A stretch of 64,000 bases of DNA from SSSZ01 sp036732025. Its GTDB lineage: Bacteria > Pseudomonadota > Gammaproteobacteria > Burkholderiales > Rhodocyclaceae. How positions within the stretch are numbered: the first letter of the stretch is position 1; each line of letters opens with the position of its first letter. The stretch spans positions 17,576-81,575 of the forward strand of contig DAINDE010000014.1 of the NCBI GenBank assembly GCA_036732025.1. Direction: 5' to 3'. The position numbers and the translations under genes are program-made. Below are positions 9,501 to 17,377 of this stretch, piece after piece. The notes beneath the pieces are model-generated. The model saw nothing but the letters and a program-made list of their open reading frames with translations, was not told the origin of the DNA and searched no databases.

Positions 9501-9770
9501 GGTAAAGCGCAGGTCGGCGAGGCCGGCGTAATAATCGATTCCAGCCTGCTGGAAGACGTCCTGGGGCGCGAGGCGCGCCGTCATGCCGGCCAGTTCTTCC
9601 CGGCTGGCGCTGATCTCGACCTCCGCCCGCAAGGGCTGGCCCAGGCCGGACAGCACCGTAATCTTGCCCAAGCCGGCGGCATCGGCGAACAACGGCGTCA
9701 TGGACAGACAGGAGGCCACAGCGGCTGCCGCGGCATGCATCTTGAATCGAGTGTCTAGTTTTTTTGACAC
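6507..9770 (-). CDS. fimV: FimV/HubP-family polar hub protein with LysM domain
   Basis: Large inner-membrane protein that binds peptidoglycan in the periplasm and organises type IV pilus and polar assemblies in the cytoplasm. The 1087-residue product has an N-terminal signal segment, then the FimV N-terminal domain (GLGKITVLSGLGQPLRAEVE). It continues with a LysM-type segment near residue 207 (VKSGDTLRRIAS), a coiled coil ending in a KKAEEA hexapeptide array (about residues 435-488) and a transmembrane helix near 553-570 followed by RRRR. The cytoplasmic tail is acidic and ends in a TPR-like C-terminus (AKAYEEMGDLEGARELLQEV). The start is a GTG with AGGGTGG 6 bases upstream; the next ATG is 10 codons in. 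It heads the fimV-membrane protein-truA-trpF run. Confidence 0.93.
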   Translation of the reverse strand: MSKKLDTRFKMHAAAAAVASCLSMTPLFADAAGLGKITVLSGLGQPLRAEVEISASREELAGMTARLAPQDVFQQAGIDYYAGLADLRFTVDKRPNGKSVVRVTSAKPVNEPFLDFLVELNWPAGRLVREYTFLLDPPEVAAKAAGAPVSVAEAKPVAVPGYAETAPMPAPRSAAKEPAAPKPGARPRPQAAEAPEKAPAAGETRAVKSGDTLRRIASETRHEGVSLEQMLVGLYRANSDAFVGGNMHRLRAGAILNLPDKETVAAIPQDEAKKVYVSQTADWNAYRQKLASAAAQGPAKDEAPTQATGGKITAKVEDKAAPAESQKDQVKVSKTEAAKAAGGKGKSSAEEDLIAKEKALKEANERLAMLEKNVAELQKLVDMKNQSLAELQKQTAAGAKKAEETKKAEAAKLAEEAKKAEAAKKAEEAKLAEAAKKAEEAKKAEEAKKAEEAKKAEEAKKAEEAKKAEEAKKAEEAKKAEDAKKAEDAKAAEEAKKAEEAKAAEEAKKAAEAAKPAEAPKPAEPPPAPRKPIVPPPEPEPEPETDLTLPLAGGGILALLAGYFLYRRRRTPLPSVPTTAAPSPSLGPNSVFRATGGQSIDTGQTPPQTADFSQTGPGTIDTDEVDPVAEADVYMAYGRDAQAEEILLEAMQKDPQRTAIHAKLLEIYANRKSLKQFETLASELYAQTGGIGADWEKVAAMGLKLDPGNPLYSGGKGTVGGLADFDADATMVVSPAPADAMRSTVTLPGALSQMAGLAAAAAEPPLEATAPMPLAEEATAEPAVAEEAAPAGDLMSLDFDLGTPEPHVSTAPTGLAPVVEAESEEAEPFIDTVTNAEAGALDFNLDAATPAEPQVVPEPVAEEAPMLDFDLGLDTTGEPTPSAAMQGLMVSSASDDEKAARAMADTFVGVEGAVPAEDMGNIELDMGGKAADTVVNPQALLQTEDMGAKVDDEVVDIGEVDADALEFDVKLTDSTILGQPMQAPSFDMGAINLDLAASPEATTVQPVGLPPEEPFAPPPAPEPVAAAPAPAGGDARWEEVNTKLDLAKAYEEMGDLEGARELLQEVVKEGTPDLVDQANAILARISG
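8305..8466 (-). repeat. 18-bp tandem repeat array in fimV (KKAEEA hexapeptides)
   Basis: Nine tandem copies of an 18-base unit, the first two (8305-8340) one base different from the rest. From 8341 to 8466 the seven units are identical except for one G/A position. That position reads G,A,G,G,A,G,G, giving a 54-base higher-order period. Degenerate copies continue on both sides. The array encodes Lys/Ala/Glu hexapeptides of a charged helix and is a likely site of replication slippage and length variation. Confidence 0.9.
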
Positions 9771-9881
9771 GGCGCCACCCTGAGAGCGTCGAAATGGGCT
9801 TTTAAATTAACATCATGAACTTAGCTATGCAAGCTAAACCTGCTTCTAGTTTTAATAGCCTTTGGCATATTTCCAACATGC

Positions 9882-9912
9882 AAAAAAGCCGGGACCCAGG
9901 GCCCCGGCTTTT
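9882..9912 (-). terminator. Rho-independent terminator after asd (bidirectional)
   Basis: GC-rich hairpin with arms GCCGGG and CCCGGC, flanked by a run of A on one side and of T on the other. It lies 29 bases downstream of the asd stop and 112 bases upstream of the fimV start. It should therefore end the leu/asd transcript and separate it from fimV. Confidence 0.8.
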
Positions 9913-9940
9913 ATTCCATCGGAAAATCAGTAGCCTGCGC

Positions 9941-11074
9941 TCAAGCGTCGAGCAGGATGCGCAGCATGCGGCGCAGGGGCTCGGCGGCGCCCCACAACAA
10001 CTGGTCGCCGCAGGTGAAGGCGGCCAGGTACTCGGGGCCCATGGCCATCTTGTGCAGACGGCCGACGGGCACGGTGAGGGTGCCGGTGACCGCCGCCGGA
10101 GTCAGTTCGCGCTCGCTGATCTCGCGCTCGTTCGGTACGACCTTGGCCCATTGGTTGTTCTTGGCCAGCATGTCGCTGATCTCGTCCAGGGGCACATCCT
10201 TCTTGAGCTTGATGGTGAGCGCCTGGGAATGGCAGCGCATGGCGCCGATGCGCACACAGAGACCGTCGATGGGAATCGAGCCCGGGGTGCGGAAGGCCGG
10301 GTTGCCGAGGATCTTGTTGCACTCGGCGCCACCCTTCCATTCTTCCTTGGACTGGCCGCCTTCGACGGGCACGTCGATCCAGGGGATGAGGCTGCCGGCC
10401 AGGGGCGTGTTGCGGAAGTTCTTCTTGGGGAAGGCGTCGGAACGGATGGTCTCGGCGACCTTGCGGTCGATTTCCAGGATGGCGGAAGCCGGGTCGGCGA
10501 GGAGGTCGGCCACCGAGGCGTGGATGGCGCCCATCTGGGCGATCAGCTCGCGCATGTTCTGGGCGCCGGCGCCGGAGGCGGCTTGGTAGGTCATGGAGGA
10601 GATCCACTCCACCAGGTTGTGCTGGAAGAGGCCGCCGAGGCCCATGAGCATGAGGGAAACGGTGCAGTTGCCGCCGATCCAGTTCTTGCCGCCCTTGGCC
10701 AGGGCGTCCTTGATGACGTGCATATTGACCGGGTCGAGGATGATGACCGCGTCGTCCTTCATGCGCAGCGCCGAGGCAGCGTCGATCCAGTGGCCGTTCC
10801 AGCCGGCGGAGCGCAGCGCCGGGAAGACTTCCTTGGTGTAGTCGCCGCCCTGGCAGGTGATGATGATCTCGCAGGCCTTGAGGGCCTCGATGTTGGCCGC
10901 GTCCTGCAGGGGCAGGGAGGCTTCCTTGCCGCCGAACACCGGGGCCTTGCCGCCAGCGTTGGAGGTCGAGAAATAGACGGGATCGATGTAGGCGAAATCG
11001 CCCTCTTCCACCATGCGCTGCATGAGGACGGAACCGACCATGCCGCGCCAACCAACCAGACCAACCTTCTTCAT
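9941..11074 (-). CDS. asd: Aspartate-semialdehyde dehydrogenase
   Basis: NADPH-dependent reduction of aspartyl phosphate to aspartate semialdehyde, the branch point for lysine/diaminopimelate, threonine and methionine. The 377-residue protein starts MKKVGLVGWRGMVGS (the NADP-binding loop), with the active-site cysteine at about residue 137 (GGNCTVS). An in-frame TTG lies 15 bases upstream, but the ATG at 11074 has GGAGAG at good spacing and the conserved N-terminus. It follows leuB by 48 bases. DapA, the next diaminopimelate enzyme, is encoded at 44714-45592. Confidence 0.96.
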   Translation of the reverse strand: MKKVGLVGWRGMVGSVLMQRMVEEGDFAYIDPVYFSTSNAGGKAPVFGGKEASLPLQDAANIEALKACEIIITCQGGDYTKEVFPALRSAGWNGHWIDAASALRMKDDAVIILDPVNMHVIKDALAKGGKNWIGGNCTVSLMLMGLGGLFQHNLVEWISSMTYQAASGAGAQNMRELIAQMGAIHASVADLLADPASAILEIDRKVAETIRSDAFPKKNFRNTPLAGSLIPWIDVPVEGGQSKEEWKGGAECNKILGNPAFRTPGSIPIDGLCVRIGAMRCHSQALTIKLKKDVPLDEISDMLAKNNQWAKVVPNEREISERELTPAAVTGTLTVPVGRLHKMAMGPEYLAAFTCGDQLLWGAAEPLRRMLRILLDA

Positions 11075-11122
11075 TGCTTCACTCTCCAAAAAATTCTTTA
11101 ACGCACGAGGGCGCCTTTGGTA

Positions 11123-12178
11123 TTACGCCAACGCCGCCAGCACAGCGTCGCCCATTTCCCGGGTGCCCACCTTGTTGGTGCCGCGCTCGTAGATGTCGCC
11201 GGTGCGATAGCCCTGGGCGAGAACCTTTTTGACCGCGTTTTCGACGCGCAGTGCCTGTTCTTCCAGGCCGAAGGTGTAGCGCAGCAGCATGGCCGCCGAG
11301 AGGATGGTGGCCAGCGGGTTGGCGACGCCCTGGCCGGCGATGTCCGGGGCGGAGCCGTGGGAAGGCTCGTAGAGGCCCTTGTTCTTCTCGTCCAGGGAGG
11401 CCGAGGGCAGCATGCCGATGGAGCCGGTCAGCATGGAGGCTTCGTCCGACAGGATGTCGCCGAACATGTTGCCGGTGACCATCACGTCGAACTGCTTGGG
11501 GGCCTTGACCAGCTGCATGGCGGCGTTATCCACCAGCATGTGGGACAGTTCCACGTCCGGGTAATCCTTGGCCACCTCAATCATGACGTCGCGCCAGAGC
11601 TGGGTGCATTCGAGGACATTCATCTTGTCCACCGAGCACAGCTTCCTGTTCCGCTTCTGGGCGGCCTGGAAGGCGACGTGGCCGATGCGGCGGATTTCCG
11701 ACTCGCTGTAGACCATGGTGTTGAAGCCGACCCGCTCGCCAGCCTCCTCGCGCACGCCGCGGGGCTGGCCGAAGTAGATGTCGCCGGTCAGTTCGCGGAC
11801 GATGAGGATGTCGAGGCCCGCCACCACTTCCGGCTTCAGGGTCGAGGCGTTGGCCAGTTCCGGATAGAGGATGGCCGGGCGCAGGTTGGCGAAGAGGTTC
11901 AAATCCTTGCGGATGCCCAGCAGGCCGCGCTCCGGACGCTGCTCCCGGGGCAGGCTATCCCACTGGGGGCCGCCAACGGCGCCGAGCAGCACGGCATCGG
12001 CCTCGCGGGCGAGCTTCTGGGTGGCTTCAGGATAGGGCACGCCGGTGGCATCGACAGCGGCGCCGCCGAGGAGGGCCTCTTCCAGCTCGAACTTGAGGTC
12101 GAGGGCCTTGAGGACGCGCACGGCCTCGGCCGTGATTTCGGGACCGATGCCGTCACCGGGGAGAACACAAATCTTCAT
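11123..12178 (-). CDS. leuB: 3-isopropylmalate dehydrogenase
   Basis: NAD-dependent oxidative decarboxylation of 3-isopropylmalate in leucine synthesis. The 351-residue protein starts with MKICVLPGDGIGPEI, has the metal/substrate motif YPDVELSHMLVDNAAM and ends with the adenine-binding segment EPSHGSAPDIAGQGVANP. Length is typical. It lies 12 bases after leuD in a leuC-entericidin-leuD-leuB-asd gene run, and the terminator at 9882-9912 ends that run. Confidence 0.97.
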   Translation of the reverse strand: MKICVLPGDGIGPEITAEAVRVLKALDLKFELEEALLGGAAVDATGVPYPEATQKLAREADAVLLGAVGGPQWDSLPREQRPERGLLGIRKDLNLFANLRPAILYPELANASTLKPEVVAGLDILIVRELTGDIYFGQPRGVREEAGERVGFNTMVYSESEIRRIGHVAFQAAQKRNRKLCSVDKMNVLECTQLWRDVMIEVAKDYPDVELSHMLVDNAAMQLVKAPKQFDVMVTGNMFGDILSDEASMLTGSIGMLPSASLDEKNKGLYEPSHGSAPDIAGQGVANPLATILSAAMLLRYTFGLEEQALRVENAVKKVLAQGYRTGDIYERGTNKVGTREMGDAVLAALA

Positions 12179-12190
12179 GGGCTTTCCTTG

Positions 12191-12829
12191 TTACGCGAAC
12201 AACCAGGGTTGCTCGATACGACGTTTTTCTTCGAATTCGCGGATCTTGTCGGCATGGCGGAGCGTCAGGCCGATGTCGTCCCAGCCGTTGATGAGGCATT
12301 CCTTGCGGAAGGCATCAACCGAGAAGGGGATGCCATGGCCGTCGGGGCGCACCACCGCCTGGGCCGGCAGGTCCACCACCAGCTTGTAGCCCGGCGCCGC
12401 CTCCACCTGCTGGAACAGGGCCTCGACTTCGCCCGCGGGCAGGACGATGGGCAGGATGCCGTTCTTGAAGCAGTTGTTGAAGAAGATGTCGGCGAAGCTC
12501 TCGGCGATGATGGCCTTGAAGCCGAAATCCAGCAGTGCCCAAGGCGCGTGCTCGCGGGAGGAGCCGCAGCCGAAGTTCTGGCGGGTGAGAAGGATTTCCG
12601 CCCCCTGGTAGCGCTCCTGGTTGAGCACGAAGTTCGGGTTCTTCGGCCGCTGGGAACAATCCTGCCCCGGCTGGCCGACATCCATGTAGCGCCACTCGTC
12701 GAAAGCGTTGGGGCCGAAACCGGAGCGCTTGATCGACTTCAAGAACTGCTTGGGGATGATGGCGTCGGTATCGACGTTGTTGCGATCCAGGGGAGCCACC
12801 AGCCCTTCGAGACGAACGAATTTTTCCAT
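12191..12829 (-). CDS. leuD: 3-isopropylmalate dehydratase small subunit
   Basis: Small (swivelling) subunit of the isopropylmalate isomerase, which pairs with LeuC. The 212-residue protein has the typical N-terminal segment (VAPLDRNNVDTDAIIPKQFL) and the loop GCGSSREHAPWAL. The ATG follows directly on the stop of the small lipoprotein gene (TAAATG), suggesting translational coupling to it and, through it, to leuC. Confidence 0.97.
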   Translation of the reverse strand: MEKFVRLEGLVAPLDRNNVDTDAIIPKQFLKSIKRSGFGPNAFDEWRYMDVGQPGQDCSQRPKNPNFVLNQERYQGAEILLTRQNFGCGSSREHAPWALLDFGFKAIIAESFADIFFNNCFKNGILPIVLPAGEVEALFQQVEAAPGYKLVVDLPAQAVVRPDGHGIPFSVDAFRKECLINGWDDIGLTLRHADKIREFEEKRRIEQPWLFA

Positions 12830-13048
12830 TTACTCCACCGCCTTCTGCACGGCGTCGCCGCCCTTCTTGAGGGCGCCTCCGACCGCTTCACCAGTCTTTT
12901 CCAGGGCATGGCCCACCGCCTCGCCCCCCTTGTGCAGGGCCTCGCCGGTCTTTTCGGCACCGATGGCCACGTCCTTCTTGACGCCCTGGGCGGTGTTGCA
13001 GCCGGCAAAACCCAAGGCCAGCAGGATGGTTACAAGACTACGTTTCAT
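12830..13048 (-). CDS. Entericidin-like small lipoprotein
   Basis: 72-residue secreted lipoprotein. It starts MKRSLVTILLALGFAGCN, a short signal peptide with a lipobox ending in the cysteine to be lipidated. The mature part is made of degenerate KTGEALHKGGEAVGHAL-type repeats, giving an amphipathic Lys/Gly/Ala-rich helix like entericidin EcnB. The frame is open 48 bases further upstream, but this ATG gives a proper signal peptide. It is wedged between leuC and leuD, a placement I recall from other Betaproteobacteria. Its role, perhaps envelope stress or an antidote/toxin peptide, is not shown by the sequence. Confidence 0.75.
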   Translation of the reverse strand: MKRSLVTILLALGFAGCNTAQGVKKDVAIGAEKTGEALHKGGEAVGHALEKTGEAVGGALKKGGDAVQKAVE

Positions 13049-13058
13049 GACCGCCACT

Positions 13059-14468
13059 TCAGAGAATCTCCCGCACGTCGGCGAAATGCCCGGCAATGGC
13101 CGCCGCCGCCGCCATGGCGGGACTCAGCAGGTGGGTGCGTCCCCCCGGTCCCTGGCGGCCCTCGAAATTGCGGTTGGAGGTGGACGCGCAGCGCTCGCCC
13201 GGTTCCAGGCGGTCGGCGTTCATGGCCAGGCACATGGAGCAGCCCGGCTCGCGCCATTCGAAACCGGCGGCGACGAAGACCTTGTCCAGCCCCTCGGCTT
13301 CCGCCTGGCGCTTGACCAGGCCGGAACCGGGCACCGCCAGGGCCAGTTTGACGTTGGCAGCGACATGGCGACCCTTGAGGACGGCGGCGGCTTCCCGCAG
13401 GTCCTCGATGCGGGAATTGGTGCACGAGCCGATGAAGACCTTGTCGATGGCGATGTCCTTGATCGGCGTGTTGGGGTTGAGGCCCATGTACTGCAGCGCC
13501 CGCTCCATGCCCTCGCGCTTGACCGGGTCGGCCTGCCTGGCCGGATCGGGGACCACGGCGTCGATGGCGACCACCATCTCGGGGGAAGTGCCCCAGGTGA
13601 CCTGGGGCCGGATGTCCTCGGCGCGCAGGGTGACGACGCGGTCGAACTGAGCGCCGGCGTCGGAGACGAGGGTGCGCCAGTAGGCCACGGCCTTGTCCCA
13701 GGCTTCACCCTTGGGAGAGAAGGGCCGGCCGCGCAGGTAGTCGATGGTGGTGTCGTCCACCGCCACGAACCCCATGCGGGCGCCGCCTTCGATGGCCATG
13801 TTGCACAGGGTCATGCGCCCTTCCATGGACAGGCCGCGGATGGCGCTGCCGCCGAACTCGATGGCGTAGCCGGTGCCGCCGGCGGTGCCGATGCGGCCGN
13901 NNNNNNNNNCCAGGGCGATATCCTTGGCGGTGACGCCCTTGCCCAGCCTGCCCTCGACGGCCACCAGCATGGCCTTGGACTTCTGCTGCACCAGGCACTG
14001 GGTGGCCAGCACATGCTCCACCTCCGAGGTACCGATGCCGTGGGCCAGGCAGGCGAATGCGCCGTGGGTGGAGGTGTGCGAATCGCCGCAGACCACGGTC
14101 ATGCCCGGCAGGGTGGCGCCGTTCTCGGGTCCCACCACATGCACGATACCCTGCTTCGGATCCCTGAAGGGGAAATAGGCCAGGGCGCCCACCTCGCGGA
14201 TATTGGCGTCCAGGGTTTCCACCTGCAGGCGGGAGACGAGATCCTTGATTCCCTCGTCCCAGTGGTCGGTGGGGGTGTTGTGGTCGGCGGTGGCGACGAT
14301 GGAGGAAATCCGCCAGGGCTTGCGACCGGCCAGCTTGAGGCCCTCGAAGGCCTGCGGGCTGGTCACCTCGTGGATGAGGTGGCGATCGATATAGATGAGC
14401 GCCGTGCCGTCCCCTTCCTGGTGGACGACGTGGCTCTCCCACAACTTGTCGTAAAGCGTCTTCGGCAT
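13059..14468 (-). CDS. leuC: 3-isopropylmalate dehydratase large subunit (interrupted by an N gap)
   Basis: Aconitase-family subunit with a [4Fe-4S] cluster that isomerises 2-isopropylmalate to 3-isopropylmalate. The 469-codon frame starts MPKTLYDKLWESHVV and has the cluster cysteines in GSCTNSRIEDL and GCSMCLAMN. Ten Ns at 13900-13909 fall in the conserved DIAL...GRIGTAGGTG segment. The frame stays open across them, so this is most likely an intact gene with an assembly gap. The frame also reads back into the MFS gene, so the start is chosen from the family N-terminus. No good ribosome site is visible, and translation may depend on the upstream gene. Confidence 0.95.
   Translation of the reverse strand: MPKTLYDKLWESHVVHQEGDGTALIYIDRHLIHEVTSPQAFEGLKLAGRKPWRISSIVATADHNTPTDHWDEGIKDLVSRLQVETLDANIREVGALAYFPFRDPKQGIVHVVGPENGATLPGMTVVCGDSHTSTHGAFACLAHGIGTSEVEHVLATQCLVQQKSKAMLVAVEGRLGKGVTAKDIALXXXXGRIGTAGGTGYAIEFGGSAIRGLSMEGRMTLCNMAIEGGARMGFVAVDDTTIDYLRGRPFSPKGEAWDKAVAYWRTLVSDAGAQFDRVVTLRAEDIRPQVTWGTSPEMVVAIDAVVPDPARQADPVKREGMERALQYMGLNPNTPIKDIAIDKVFIGSCTNSRIEDLREAAAVLKGRHVAANVKLALAVPGSGLVKRQAEAEGLDKVFVAAGFEWREPGCSMCLAMNADRLEPGERCASTSNRNFEGRQGPGGRTHLLSPAMAAAAAIAGHFADVREIL
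13900..13909. other. Assembly gap (10 N) inside leuC
   Basis: Ten consecutive N bases. The flanking codons encode DIAL and GRIGTAGG. In LeuC proteins as I remember them, three residues (AII in E. coli) lie between these two blocks, which would need 7 missing bases rather than 10. The length is therefore probably a placeholder. Confidence 0.97.
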
Positions 14469-14500
14469 GGCAAGAAACAGTAGGGCCGTAAAGCTTTGAA

Positions 14501-15673
14501 TTATCGCATAGCCGGACCCGCTTGCGTGCCGCCCGCGCCGTCCCGCACCCAGCCGAGGACCAGGACCAGCCCGGCCAGGGCAAAGAGGGAACCCAGGGTG
14601 AAGGTCCAGCCGGCGCCGATGGGGTCCCAGGTCCAGCCGCTGACCAGGCCGCCCAGCAAGCCGCCGGCGCCGAAGGTCAGGCTCGAATAGAGCGCCTGCC
14701 CCCGCCCCTGGGCCTTGCCCGGGAACCACTGGTTGATGGCGGCAATGGCGGCGGCGTGGTAGGCGCCGAAGGTGAGGCCGTGCATCAACTGGGCGAAGAC
14801 GGCGACAGCAGGCGACGCAACGCCCCAGCCAATTAGCAGGAAGCGCAGCACCGCCGCCGCGAAACAGGCCGCCAGGACGGCGCGCAGGGAAAAACGCCGG
14901 GATATCCGCCCCATGGCCAGGAAGACGACGATCTCGGCGAGGACGCCGAGGGACCACAGGAGGCCGACCTCCGTCTTGCTGTACTGGTGGTCGGCCAGGT
15001 GGATGGAATAGAAGACGTAGAGGGCGCCGTGGGCGGCGGACATGGCGAAGCAGGCGGCCAGCAGGGCGCGCACCCGGGGTAGCCGCAGGATGTCGGCGAT
15101 GGGCTGGCTTTCCCCGTGATGGGATGGGTGGCTCGCCTCGGGCAAGGAGGCGGCCAGGGCCAGGATGCCGGCGAGCACGGCCCAGCACACCCAGAGGACG
15201 GCAGCGATGGGAACGAAATCAAGCAACCGCCCGGTACCCAGGACTGCGACGATGAAGCCGATGGAGCCCCACACCCGGACGCGGCTGTAACGCCCCTTTT
15301 CTTCCCGCAGGTGATCGAAGGTCAGGGTCTCCACCAACGGCAGGGCGGCGCTCCAGAAGAACGCAAGGAAGGCCATGGCCACCAGCATGCCCCCCAGGCG
15401 GTCGAGCCAGAAGAAGGCGGTAAAGCCGGCCAGGCTGATGGCCCCGGCCAGGCGGACGATGGCCACGCGCCACCCGGTATGGTCGGCGAGCCAGCCCCAC
15501 AGGTTGGGGCCGAACAGGCGCATCAACTGCATCTGGGACATCAGGAGCCCGATGTCCCAGGCGGAGAAATCCAGGGATTGCAGGTAAAGCCCGAAATAGG
15601 GCGAAAAGGCGCCGATGAAGGCGAAGTAGAAGAAGTAGTAGCCCGAGAGGCGCCAGTAGGGCAGGAGGTGCAT
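14501..15673 (-). CDS. MFS transporter, phenylpropionate permease (HcaT)-like
   Basis: 390-residue inner-membrane transporter with about twelve hydrophobic segments. The N-terminal LSGYYFFYFAFIGAFSPYFGLYL and the GLLMSQMQLMRLFGPNLWGWLADHTG loop (cut short here) are typical of the MFS_1-like group that includes the 3-phenylpropionate transporter HcaT and the NupG-like permeases. The substrate cannot be inferred. It ends 32 bases before leuC and may be read with it. The C-terminal tail is short and Gly/Pro/Ala-rich. Confidence 0.8.
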   Translation of the reverse strand: MHLLPYWRLSGYYFFYFAFIGAFSPYFGLYLQSLDFSAWDIGLLMSQMQLMRLFGPNLWGWLADHTGWRVAIVRLAGAISLAGFTAFFWLDRLGGMLVAMAFLAFFWSAALPLVETLTFDHLREEKGRYSRVRVWGSIGFIVAVLGTGRLLDFVPIAAVLWVCWAVLAGILALAASLPEASHPSHHGESQPIADILRLPRVRALLAACFAMSAAHGALYVFYSIHLADHQYSKTEVGLLWSLGVLAEIVVFLAMGRISRRFSLRAVLAACFAAAVLRFLLIGWGVASPAVAVFAQLMHGLTFGAYHAAAIAAINQWFPGKAQGRGQALYSSLTFGAGGLLGGLVSGWTWDPIGAGWTFTLGSLFALAGLVLVLGWVRDGAGGTQAGPAMR

Positions 15674-15713
15674 CCGGCGATTCTACCGGATGCGCCCCGG
15701 GGCCGAGGCCCGG

Positions 15714-15974
15714 TTACTTGTACTGCTGGCCGGCGCGGAAGGCGAGCAGCATGTGGTAGAGCTCGTCCTTGAGCTTGACCCGCTGCTTCTTCATGTCTTC
15801 CATGGTGAAGTCGGCCACCGGCATGTCGTGCTCTTCCAGATCCTCCACCTTGCCGGTCAGCCGGTGGTAGCTGTTGAAGAGGCGGGTGAAGTGGGCGTTC
15901 GAGGCCTTCAGCACCTCGATGGCGTCCTTCATGTCCGGAAATTCATTATGGAGTTCGTGGTGATCGACTTGCAT
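15714..15974 (-). CDS. DUF465 (YdcH-like) family protein
   Basis: 86-residue cytoplasmic protein, mostly charged helix. The features HHELHNEFPDMKDAIEVLK, NAHFTRLFNSYHRL and LKDELYHMLLA are those of the YdcH/DUF465 family, whose molecular role is unknown. GAGGGAG lies just upstream of the ATG. It stands between aroC and the MFS gene and is probably monocistronic. Confidence 0.85.
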   Translation of the reverse strand: MQVDHHELHNEFPDMKDAIEVLKASNAHFTRLFNSYHRLTGKVEDLEEHDMPVADFTMEDMKKQRVKLKDELYHMLLAFRAGQQYK

Positions 15975-16028
15975 GTTGTGCTCCCTCTTGCAACAACGTC
16001 CGCCGGGGCGGAATTGGAAAATTCGATG

Positions 16029-17129
16029 TTAACCGATTTTGCCCGGAATTCGCGGCGTGGCGCAGACCACGTCGCCGCACTGGGCGCGATGGCGCAGGGC
16101 GTGGTCCATGAGCACCAGCGCGAGCATGGCCTCGGCGATGGGGGTGGCGCGGATGCCGACGCAGGGGTCGTGGCGTCCCTCGGTCGCCACCTCGATCGGG
16201 CGGCCCTGGCGGTCGATGGAACGGCGAGGCTGGGCGATGGAGGAGGTGGGCTTGATGGCCATGTTGACGACGATGTCCTGGCCGGTGGAAATGCCGCCGA
16301 GGATGCCACCGGCGTGGTTGGAGAGGAAGCCCTCGGGCCGCATTTCGTCGCCGTGCTCGCTGCCCCTCTGGGCCACCGCGGCGAAGCCGGCGCCGATCTC
16401 GACGCCCTTGACGGCGTTGATGCCCATCATGGCGTAGGCGATCTCGGCGTCGAGGCGGTCGTAGACCGGCTCGCCCCAGCCCGGCGGCACGCCGGTGGCG
16501 GTGACGGTGATGCGGGCGCCGACGGAATCCAGGGACTTGCGCAACTCGTCCATAAAAGCCTCCAACTGCGGCACCATGCCGGCATTGGGGGCGAAGAAGG
16601 CATTGCCGTCGATGTCGTCGACGCTGGCAAAGGGAATGTCAATGGGGCCGAGGGCGCTCATCCAGCCCCGGATGGCGACGCCGTAGCGCTCCTGCAGCCA
16701 CTTGCGGGCGATGGCGCCGGCGGCGACGCGCACCGCCGTCTCCCGGGCTGAGGAACGGCCGCCGCCGCGGTAGTCGCGGAAGCCGTATTTCTGGGTATAG
16801 GTGTAATCGGCGTGCCCCGGGCGGAAGGTCTCGGCGATGTTGCCGTAATCCTTGCTGCGCTGGTCCTGGTTGCGGATCAAGAGGCCGATGGGGGTGCCGG
16901 TGGTCTTGCCCTCGAAGACGCCGGAGAGGATCTCCACCGTATCCGGTTCCCGGCGTTGGGTGACATGGCGGGAGGTGCCCGGCTTGCGGCGGTCCAGTTC
17001 GGCCTGGATGTCCGCCTCGCACAGGGCCAGCCCCGGCGGACAGCCATCCACCACGCAGCCGATGGCCGGGCCGTGGGATTCGCCGAAGGAGGTGACGGTA
17101 AACAGGGTGCCAAAGGTGTTGCCGGACAT
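16029..17129 (-). CDS. aroC: Chorismate synthase
   Basis: Last step of the shikimate pathway: anti-1,4-elimination of phosphate from EPSP to give chorismate, needing reduced FMN. The 366-residue protein starts MSGNTFGTLFTVTSFGESHG and has the family motifs GRSSARETAVRVAAGA and the C-terminal HDPCVGIRATPIAEAM. Length is normal. The start has no purine-rich site in front of it, but no other start fits the conserved N-terminus. It is divergent from the small ORF at 17168. Confidence 0.97.
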   Translation of the reverse strand: MSGNTFGTLFTVTSFGESHGPAIGCVVDGCPPGLALCEADIQAELDRRKPGTSRHVTQRREPDTVEILSGVFEGKTTGTPIGLLIRNQDQRSKDYGNIAETFRPGHADYTYTQKYGFRDYRGGGRSSARETAVRVAAGAIARKWLQERYGVAIRGWMSALGPIDIPFASVDDIDGNAFFAPNAGMVPQLEAFMDELRKSLDSVGARITVTATGVPPGWGEPVYDRLDAEIAYAMMGINAVKGVEIGAGFAAVAQRGSEHGDEMRPEGFLSNHAGGILGGISTGQDIVVNMAIKPTSSIAQPRRSIDRQGRPIEVATEGRHDPCVGIRATPIAEAMLALVLMDHALRHRAQCGDVVCATPRIPGKIG

Positions 17130-17167
17130 AGGAGGCGCGGGAATAGAATGGAAGCGTTGAGTTTACC

Positions 17168-17332
17168 ATGGCCCACAAAAAGCCCTCCCCCACCCCTCCG
17201 CCCGCCGGCCAACCGGCCCGCCCCCAGCACGGCCGGGAGCCGGGCCGCCCCCCCTCGTTCGCCGGAAATCCCCGACTGCAGGCGGACAACCGCTGGCAGC
17301 GCACCAAGCGCTACGGCTGGAACGGCCGCTGA
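17168..17332 (+). CDS. Small Pro-rich hypothetical protein (54 residues)
   Basis: Unrecognised 54-residue frame, divergent from aroC. The first half is Pro/Gly/Ala/Arg-rich and disordered. The end (DNRWQRTKRYGWNGR) is aromatic and basic, which is not what random GC-rich sequence usually gives. The possible ribosome site (GGAAG) is 16 bases away and so poor. It may be a real nucleic-acid-binding microprotein or a chance frame. Confidence 0.4.
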   Translation: MAHKKPSPTPPPAGQPARPQHGREPGRPPSFAGNPRLQADNRWQRTKRYGWNGR

Positions 17333-17377
17333 AGGAAAAATGGCGGCCGCGGCCGCCCCTTGCCGGCTTGCCCCGGC

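Noticed and set aside
6483..9758. A plus-strand open frame of over 1000 codons opposite fimV
   Set aside because: It is the shadow of fimV: Gly/Arg/Leu-rich with no domain, caused by high GC and the fimV repeat. FimV itself has a signal peptide, a LysM-type segment and a membrane helix.
14469..15188. Extension of the leuC frame upstream into the MFS gene
   Set aside because: The extra residues do not resemble LeuC, and the MFS frame is a complete transporter. The leuC start is set by MPKTLYDKLWESH.
17341..17360. GGCGGCCGCGGCCGCC palindrome near the CBS gene end as a terminator
   Set aside because: There is no T run on either strand after the stem, so it is probably just GC-rich sequence.
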